Below, piece by piece: positions 30,363 to 34,950 of a stretch of 34,950 bases of DNA. Source of the DNA: an uncultured Collinsella sp. (GTDB lineage Bacteria; Actinomycetota; Coriobacteriia; Coriobacteriales; Coriobacteriaceae); the NCBI GenBank assembly GCA_900543845.1, contig UQTD01000011.1, forward strand, positions 1 to 34,950. Reading direction: 5' to 3'. The stretch's first letter is position 1, and every line of letters starts with the position of its first letter. Below the pieces are notes generated by a model. The model did not search any database, was not told the origin of the DNA, and was given only the letters and a program-made list of their open reading frames with translations. Made by a program: the position numbers and the translations under genes.

Positions 30363-32129
30363 TTACTTCGAAAGCTGTTCACTCACGAAGGCGAGAGACT
30401 TATCGCCGTTCTGGGAAAGCTCGATGTACTGCTTACCGCGGCAGGCGACGCACTTGTTGCCCACGCGCTCGCAGTCCTTCTGCAGGTCGGTCAGGTAGCT
30501 TGCGGCCTGCGGGGCCAGGACGACCAGGTCAAAGTCGGGGAGCATGTCCACGTGGTTGCCATAGGCCTCGGCAGCGGTCTCAAGATTGATGCCGCGCTCT
30601 TTGGCGGCCTTGGCCAGCGCGTTGGCGAGCAGGCCCGAGGTGCCGCCACCCTGGCAGAGCACGAGCACGCGCTTGCCGTTGAGGTCACTGGCGGTCGTTG
30701 TCTCAGTGGCGACAGCGGCGGGGGCGTCGGCCTTCACGGCCTCGGCAGCAGCGCCGGCGGCAACGCTCTTGGCGTCAGCCTTGCCCTGGAAGGCATCGTT
30801 GAGCTTGGCGGCCTTCTCGGCGTTCTTGGCGGCGAGCTCCTCCTGGGAAATCTCGGCCTCCTCGGCGCACTTCTGGGCGTCGTAGGCACGGAAGAACGGG
30901 TAGTACAGAACGAAGTCGACGACCAGGATAAGGGCGAGCATCACAAAGGCGAGCGGCTGGAAGCCCAGGCCCATGATGGTGCCGATGGGGCCGGGGACAG
31001 TCCAGGGCAGGGTGTACATAAAGCCGTTCATGCCCAAGAAGTCGATAAAGATCTTGAGGATCCAGATGTTAGCGATCGGGGCAAAGACAAACGGGACAAA
31101 GAAGACGGGGTTGAGCACGATGGGCGCGGCGAACAGCAGCGGCTCGTTGACGGCAAAGCAGACGGGGACGATGGCGGCCTTACCGACGGCGCGCATCTCC
31201 TGGGACTTGGCTAGGAAGCAGAACATAAAGACCAGGACGAGCGTGGCACCGGTGCCGCCCATGCAGACGACGAAGTACTGGGCACCCTGGGTCAGGACAG
31301 CGGAAGCGTGCTGGCCAGCCTGGAACGCAGCTAGGTTGTCGGTCATGTTGGCAACGAGAGCGGCGGCGATGGCGGGCTCGACGATCGAGGGGCCGTGGAC
31401 GCCGACGAACCAGAAGAGGCTCATGGCGCCGTAGATCACAGCGAGGCCGATATAGCCGTCGGCAGCGGTGAACAGGGGCTGGAACACCTGGATGACGCCC
31501 TGGGCAAAGCAGAAGCCAAAAGCAGCGCGGAAGACGATGTCAAAAACCCAAAAGACGGTGATGCAGACGGAGAAGGGGATGATGTCCTTGAAGGTCTGCG
31601 AGATGTTGGGCGGAACCTGCTCGGGCATCTTGACGGTGATGTTGCGCTTGATAAAGAACTTGTAGATGATGCCGGTCACAAACGCAGCGATGAAGGCGGT
31701 CAGCAGGCCCTTGGAACCAAGGTAGGTGGTGTTGAAGCCGCTGGCGGCGTCCGTGGCGACCGTGTCGCTCGAAAGGAGCAAGAAGCCGATGATGGCCGCG
31801 CACATGCATGAGATAAAGTTAATCTGGTTATTCTTGGGCAGGTCGCGGTTCTGAGCGTCGGCGAAGTGCTTGGCCGTGGTGGCGGCGCAGGCGATGGCCA
31901 GGATGCCCATGGAGTAGTTGTAGCACTTCCACAGAGCGTTGTTGATGTCATCGGGCCAGTAGAAACCCCAGATGTTGGGGACCGAGGCTACCAGGCAGAA
32001 GATGGACGAGAAGATGATGATGGGGATGACGGAGATAAAGCCGTCGCGGATCGCCTTGAGGTACTTGTTGCGGGCGATCGCGTTGAAAAAGGGCTGGCCC
32101 TTTTCGATGATGGCGATGAGTTGCTCCAT
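30363..32129 (-). CDS. PTS lactose/cellobiose-family EIICB permease, module 3
   Basis: A 588-residue membrane permease with an EIIC domain (about 1-430: MEQLIAIIEKGQPFFNAIARNKYLKAIRDGFI, LFWFVGVHGPSIVEPAIAAALVANMTDN, CMGGTGATLVLVFMFCFLAKSQEMRAVGKAA, VNEPLLFAAPIVLNPVFFVPFVFAP), a charged and Ala-rich linker (EEAEISQEELAAKNAEKAAK) and an EIIB domain with phospho-Cys near residue 492 in RVLVLCQGGGTSGLLANAL. Near its end DCERVGNKCVACRG adds three cysteines that the module 2 protein does not have. AGGAGC precedes the ATG. It is first in the operon with lacG and divergent from lacI of module 3. Like the others it lacks an EIIA and must use a separate one. Confidence 0.93.
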   Translation of the reverse strand: MEQLIAIIEKGQPFFNAIARNKYLKAIRDGFISVIPIIIFSSIFCLVASVPNIWGFYWPDDINNALWKCYNYSMGILAIACAATTAKHFADAQNRDLPKNNQINFISCMCAAIIGFLLLSSDTVATDAASGFNTTYLGSKGLLTAFIAAFVTGIIYKFFIKRNITVKMPEQVPPNISQTFKDIIPFSVCITVFWVFDIVFRAAFGFCFAQGVIQVFQPLFTAADGYIGLAVIYGAMSLFWFVGVHGPSIVEPAIAAALVANMTDNLAAFQAGQHASAVLTQGAQYFVVCMGGTGATLVLVFMFCFLAKSQEMRAVGKAAIVPVCFAVNEPLLFAAPIVLNPVFFVPFVFAPIANIWILKIFIDFLGMNGFMYTLPWTVPGPIGTIMGLGFQPLAFVMLALILVVDFVLYYPFFRAYDAQKCAEEAEISQEELAAKNAEKAAKLNDAFQGKADAKSVAAGAAAEAVKADAPAAVATETTTASDLNGKRVLVLCQGGGTSGLLANALAKAAKERGINLETAAEAYGNHVDMLPDFDLVVLAPQAASYLTDLQKDCERVGNKCVACRGKQYIELSQNGDKSLAFVSEQLSK

Positions 32130-32187
32130 GCAATGCTCCTAAGAGTCGGTGGGTTAGCAACGATGGTAGCTTTTGACGTTTGGTTGC

Positions 32188-32328
32188 CAAAATGTTGACG
32201 TTGCCATTTTGTGACACAAAAAAAGACGCGAACCGGTGGTTCCTGTGCCTGCGAACCGTCGATTCCTTACGCGTAAACGTTTGAGCCGCCCGGTGGCTCT
32301 GTGTTTGCACAATGGCAACGTTAACATT
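32188..32328. promoter_or_regulatory. LacI-type operator pair, module 3
   Basis: Site 1 (32188-32211) has arms CAAAATG / CATTTTG around GACGTTGC; site 2 AATGGCAACGTTAACATT is at 32311-32328. The reverse complement of site 1 reads AATGGCAACGTCAACATT, so the two are nearly the same sequence in opposite orientation, one near each divergent gene. Confidence 0.78.
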
Positions 32329-32364
32329 TGGGCGACAAAAGCCGTTCGGGGAAGCAAAAATGTC

Positions 32365-32420
32365 GGTGAACGGTAGGTTTTGGGTGGTGAGCGTATGGTG
32401 GGGGAGGCGTTAGATATACT
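32365..32420 (+). promoter_or_regulatory. 21-bp direct repeat (LytTR-like) before lacI, module 3
   Basis: GGTGAACGGT (32365-32374) and GGTGAGCGTA (32386-32395) are 21 bp apart. A -10-like TATACT is at 32415-32420; no separate -35 is clear. This lies in the 357-base gap between EIICB and lacI, where only these sites and the LacI operators are visible. Confidence 0.55.
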
Positions 32421-32486
32421 TGAAGACGTTTCATTTGACTGCGTAGGGTGCCACCAATGGCATCGTTGACATAGAAAGATCGACCT

Positions 32487-33491
32487 ATGGCCGCTGTTAA
32501 AAAATCGGTATCCGTCAAAGACGTGGCGCGCCTCGCGGGCGTCTCGGAGCAGACGGTCTCGCGCACCGTGCACGATTCGCCTAGTGTGCGCCCCGAGACC
32601 AAGGAACGCGTGCGTGCCGCCATGCGCGAGCTGGGGTATCGCCCCAATTTTGCCGGTCGATCGCTGCGCCGCGGCAAGTTTAAGACCGTCGGCGTCGCCA
32701 TGTTCAACATTACCGGTACCGGCAACCTCGACCGTATGGAGGGCTTTGCCGCCGCGGCCGACAAACATGGCTATGCCATCACCCTCACTAAAGTAGATGG
32801 ACATCCCTATACCCTCGAGAGCGCATCGTCGCGCATGAGCGCGCTGCCGGTGGATGGCATGGTCGTGATCATGAATCGCATGCCGGCGGACTTTGGCACC
32901 TTCGAGCCGCTGCCCGGCATGCAGACGGTGCTCGTTACGATGCTGGAGCACCCGCTCTGTTCAACGGTCGATAACGACCAGTTCGATTGCTCGCGCCAGG
33001 TGGTCGAGTACTTGCTGGGGCGGGGGCACAAAATCGTGCACTTTATCTCGTGTCCCGAGCGCTCACTTTCGGGCATGCGGCGCGAGGAAGGCTGGCGCGA
33101 GACATTGCGCGCGCATGGAATTGAGCCGCCGCGACTCGTCCGTGGGGATTGGACGGCACAGAGCGGATATGCTGCCGGTCAGGCTCTGGCGGAAGATCCG
33201 ACCTGCACGGCCATTTATGCCTCCAACGATGCCATGGCCTACGGCTGCATTCGCGGGCTCGAGTCGTGCGGAAGGCGTGTGCCCGAGGACGTGAGCGTGG
33301 TGGGTGTTGATGACAGCCTGGGCGATATCGTGCCCGACCGTCGCCTGACCACGGTGCGCTTTGACAACAAGCGCGTCGGCATGTGGGCGGTCGACAAGAT
33401 TGCCGGCGCCGATGGGGGTGCGTCTGGCGTGGAGCACATGCTGATTCCCGGTGTGCTCGTAGAGGGCGATACGGTGCGCGATTTGCGTTAG
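32487..33491 (+). CDS. LacI-family transcriptional regulator, module 3
   Basis: A regulator of 334 residues: HTH VKDVARLAGVSEQTVSRTVHDSPSVRPETKERVRAAMRELGYRPNFAGRSLRRG, then the ligand domain (VGVAMFNITGTGNLDRMEGFAAAADKHGYAITL, CSTVDNDQFDCSRQVVEYLLGRGHKIVHFIS, TAIYASNDAMAYGCIRGLESCGRRVPEDVSVVGVDDSLGDIV). Glu-Gln follows GVS in the recognition helix. The ATG at 32487 places the HTH at residue 8 as in classic LacI proteins; the upstream Shine-Dalgarno is weak (GAAAGA, long spacer). It is divergent from EIICB/lacG of module 3, with the operator pair between. No palindrome array follows it, unlike modules 1 and 2. Confidence 0.9.
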   Translation: MAAVKKSVSVKDVARLAGVSEQTVSRTVHDSPSVRPETKERVRAAMRELGYRPNFAGRSLRRGKFKTVGVAMFNITGTGNLDRMEGFAAAADKHGYAITLTKVDGHPYTLESASSRMSALPVDGMVVIMNRMPADFGTFEPLPGMQTVLVTMLEHPLCSTVDNDQFDCSRQVVEYLLGRGHKIVHFISCPERSLSGMRREEGWRETLRAHGIEPPRLVRGDWTAQSGYAAGQALAEDPTCTAIYASNDAMAYGCIRGLESCGRRVPEDVSVVGVDDSLGDIVPDRRLTTVRFDNKRVGMWAVDKIAGADGGASGVEHMLIPGVLVEGDTVRDLR

Positions 33492-33551
33492 GGTGCGGCC
33501 CTGTTTGGGTTGCCGCTAATTGTGTTCGATATTGTTCAGATTGGTTTATAA

Positions 33552-33582
33552 ACCGTTCACGGGTGAAAAGTGACCGTTCATA
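33552..33582 (-). promoter_or_regulatory. 21-bp direct repeat (LytTR-like), minus orientation, before lacF
   Basis: ACCGTTCACG (33552-33561) and ACCGTTCATA (33573-33582) start 21 bp apart. ACCGTTCAT fits the AgrA half-site consensus. The orientation is opposite to the other pairs; the gene downstream on the plus strand is lacF, 124 bases away. The 214-base gap holds no other clear element. Confidence 0.5.
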
Positions 33583-33705
33583 GTTCGAAATTACGTTTTG
33601 AGCTGTTCTTTTTTGTTTGAATGTTATTGTTTCTGTCATACACAACGCAGCGCGTATGCCCGGACGCGATGCTCTCCATTGGTTCATATGTGAAAGGAAC
33701 GCAAT

Positions 33706-34044
33706 ATGGCAACCAAAGAAGAAATCTCGATGGTTGGATTCGAGATCGTCGCATACGCAGGTGACGCCCAGACCGATCTGCTTGCAGCGCTCGATGCTTC
33801 TCGCGAGGGTGACTTTGAGAAGGCCGAACAGCTGCACAAGGATGCCAGCGATGCGCTCATCGGTGCCCACGACACGCAGACCAAACTGCTTTCGCAGGAG
33901 GCCGGCGGTGGCGAGATGGAGATGACCTTCATCATGGCTCACGCTCAGGACACTCTCATGACCACTATGATCCTGGAGAAGCAGACCCGCTTTACCATCG
34001 ATGCCTACAAGCGCATCGCCGAGCTCGAGGCCAAGCTCGCCTAA
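33706..34044 (+). CDS. lacF: PTS lactose/cellobiose-family EIIA component
   Basis: This 112-residue cytoplasmic three-helix protein passes phosphate from HPr to an EIIB-Lac domain. It shows EISMVGFEIVAYAGDAQTDLLAALDASREGDFEKAEQLHKDASDAL in helices 1-2 and FIMAHAQDTLMTTMILEKQ in helix 3. His79 is the phosphorylation site and Asp82 the metal-ligand Asp of the HAQD motif, matching His78/Asp81 of LacF. AAAGGAACGCA precedes the ATG. It is the only lactose-type EIIA in the window, so it is the natural partner of the EIICB proteins at 23837, 30363 and the broken one at 20439. It stands alone, with no clear terminator before the insertion sequence that follows 45 bases later. Confidence 0.93.
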   Translation: MATKEEISMVGFEIVAYAGDAQTDLLAALDASREGDFEKAEQLHKDASDALIGAHDTQTKLLSQEAGGGEMEMTFIMAHAQDTLMTTMILEKQTRFTIDAYKRIAELEAKLA

Positions 34045-34088
34045 CGAATCCTCACAACCAAGTCCCCTTCCAAAAGCCCTGCCGCTAC

Positions 34089-34950
34089 TGAACTGCGCCC
34101 CAAATCTTGGACGCCCTAAATAGCGACTAGGCCGCAAGGGCCTGATTCCGGAACTCCTCCGGGGTCAGGCCCTTCAATCTTACCTGCCTCCGGCTCGTGT
34201 TCCAGTGGACTATGTATTCCTCCAGGTCGCGTTTGAAATCCTCGAACGTCTTCCACTCGCGGCCCCTGTAGAACTCGTCCTTGACGTGGCCGAAGAGCTG
34301 CTCGGTGGCGGCATTGTCGATGCAGTTCGCCTTCCTGGACATGCTCTGGACGATGCCGGCGGCCTCGAGCCTGGTTGTGTATGAGGCGTGCTGGTACTGC
34401 CAGCCCCGGTCCGAGTGCATGGTCGGGGCGGCGCCCTCGGGGATCTTGGACAGCAGCTCGTCGAGCATCCTCACCTGCTGGGCCATGTCGGGCGTGGTCG
34501 ATATGTCGCTCGCCACGATCTCCTTGGTGCAGAAGTCCAGCGTCGGGGCCCAGTAGGCCTTACCGCCAGCCACCTTGAACTCGGTGACGTCCGTCCCCAG
34601 CTTCTGCCACGGGGTCCCGGCGTCGAAATCCCTCGCGATCACGTTCTCGAACGTCCTGCCGACGACGCCCCTGTACGAGTTGTACCTGTGGTAGGCCGTC
34701 TCGCGCCTGATCCCGCAGCGGATCCCCATCTCGCGCATCATCTTGAGCACGGTCTTGTCGGCTATCACGGCCCCCTCTTCCGCCCTGAGGCACATCGCTA
34801 TCTGCCGGTGCCCGCAGCCGTTGGCGGTGCGCGAGAAGATCTCGGCGGCCGCCTCCCGGAGCTCGGGGCGCGTGGGCCTCGGCGGGTGCGCGAGGGCGTA
34901 GTAGTAGGTCGACCTCTTGAGCTCGGCGCATGCAAGCAGGCGCCCGAGTG
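34089..34950 (-). mobile_element. IS3 family (IS150 group) insertion sequence, one end and part of the transposase
   Basis: The presumed terminal inverted repeat begins TGAACTGCGCCCCAAATCTT at 34089, similar to IS150 ends (TGTACTGCACCC...TTGGACG). The transposase frame runs inward from 34127 on the minus strand and leaves the window at 34950, so the other end and any orfA are outside. The insertion lies 45 bases after lacF. Confidence 0.8.
34127..34950 (-). CDS. IS3-family transposase OrfB (incomplete at window edge)
   Basis: The frame is open to the last base of the window, giving about 273 residues; an internal Met at 34795 is not the true start. The upstream part reads LLACAELKRSTYYYALAHP and IFSRTANGCGHRQIAMCL, the HTH_21 region of IS3 OrfB. 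The integrase core follows with the DDE residues: Asp in LGTDVTEFKV, Asp in TMHSDRGWQYQH and Glu in CIDNAATEQLFGHVKDEF. It ends YIVHWNTSRRQVRLKGLTPEEFRNQ, typical of the family. In IS3 elements OrfB is normally made by -1 frameshifting from OrfA, which would lie beyond the window. No internal stop is seen, so the element may be active. Confidence 0.93.
   Translation of the reverse strand, partial: LGRLLACAELKRSTYYYALAHPPRPTRPELREAAAEIFSRTANGCGHRQIAMCLRAEEGAVIADKTVLKMMREMGIRCGIRRETAYHRYNSYRGVVGRTFENVIARDFDAGTPWQKLGTDVTEFKVAGGKAYWAPTLDFCTKEIVASDISTTPDMAQQVRMLDELLSKIPEGAAPTMHSDRGWQYQHASYTTRLEAAGIVQSMSRKANCIDNAATEQLFGHVKDEFYRGREWKTFEDFKRDLEEYIVHWNTSRRQVRLKGLTPEEFRNQALAA

Overview
The window looks like a chromosome segment from a high-GC, gut-type actinobacterium of the Coriobacteriia (Collinsella or a close relative). 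This rests on GC-rich codon use, an abundance of mannose- and lactose-family PTS transporters, 6-phospho-beta-galactosidases and GalNAc-type catabolic genes. The genus is inferred from gene content; no marker gene fixes it.

Layout. 1-2.9 kb: end of a HEAT-like protein, an isocitrate dehydrogenase and a membrane-anchored SurA-like protein. 2.9-3.9 kb: an XRE regulator / DUF2975 membrane protein pair on the minus strand. 3.85-4.51 kb: a long, operator-rich intergenic region. 4.5-7.7 kb: a mannose/sorbose-family PTS operon (EIIA, YajC-like, EIIB, EIIC, EIID). 7.9-14.6 kb: an amino-sugar block (GntR/UTRA regulator, AgaS, NagA, a flavodoxin on the other strand, a LacX-like mutarotase, LacC, a nagA fragment, a YhcH/NanQ protein). 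14.8-17.8 kb: tRNA-Thr(CGU), an orphan EIIB whose phosphorylatable His is Tyr, a nested inverted repeat, galM and a DeoR regulator. 18.0-18.6 kb: a RelE/ParE-type toxin-antitoxin pair. 18.6-33.5 kb: three consecutive beta-galactoside modules, each made of a palindrome array, a LacG-type GH1 enzyme, a LacE-type EIICB permease and a divergent LacI regulator. 33.7-34.0 kb: one lactose-type EIIA. 34.1 kb to the end: an IS3/IS150-family insertion sequence running off the window.

How it works together (inference from families). The first PTS probably imports and phosphorylates N-acetylgalactosamine or galactosamine. NagA deacetylates, AgaS deaminates/isomerises to tagatose-6-phosphate, and LacC phosphorylates that; the aldolase is not in the window. 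An identical 12-bp motif TGGTTACTACCA lies before both the PTS operon and agaS and is the best candidate operator for the GntR protein. The three lac modules encode three permeases and three 6-phospho-glycosidases but no module carries its own EIIA, so the single LacF-type EIIA at 33.7 kb probably serves them all. Hydrolysed galactose-6-phosphate would also feed a tagatose-6-phosphate route.

Most notable: (i) the three-module array with 55-nt palindromic units at a fixed 80-81-nt pitch marking each module boundary; (ii) pairs of GGTGAACGGT-like half-sites repeated at exactly 21 bp before each lacI gene and in two other intergenic regions, the geometry of LytTR response-regulator sites; (iii) three LacI paralogues paired with three diverged ACGT-centred operators; (iv) a single-base frameshift in the first EIICB; (v) the His-to-Tyr orphan EIIB.
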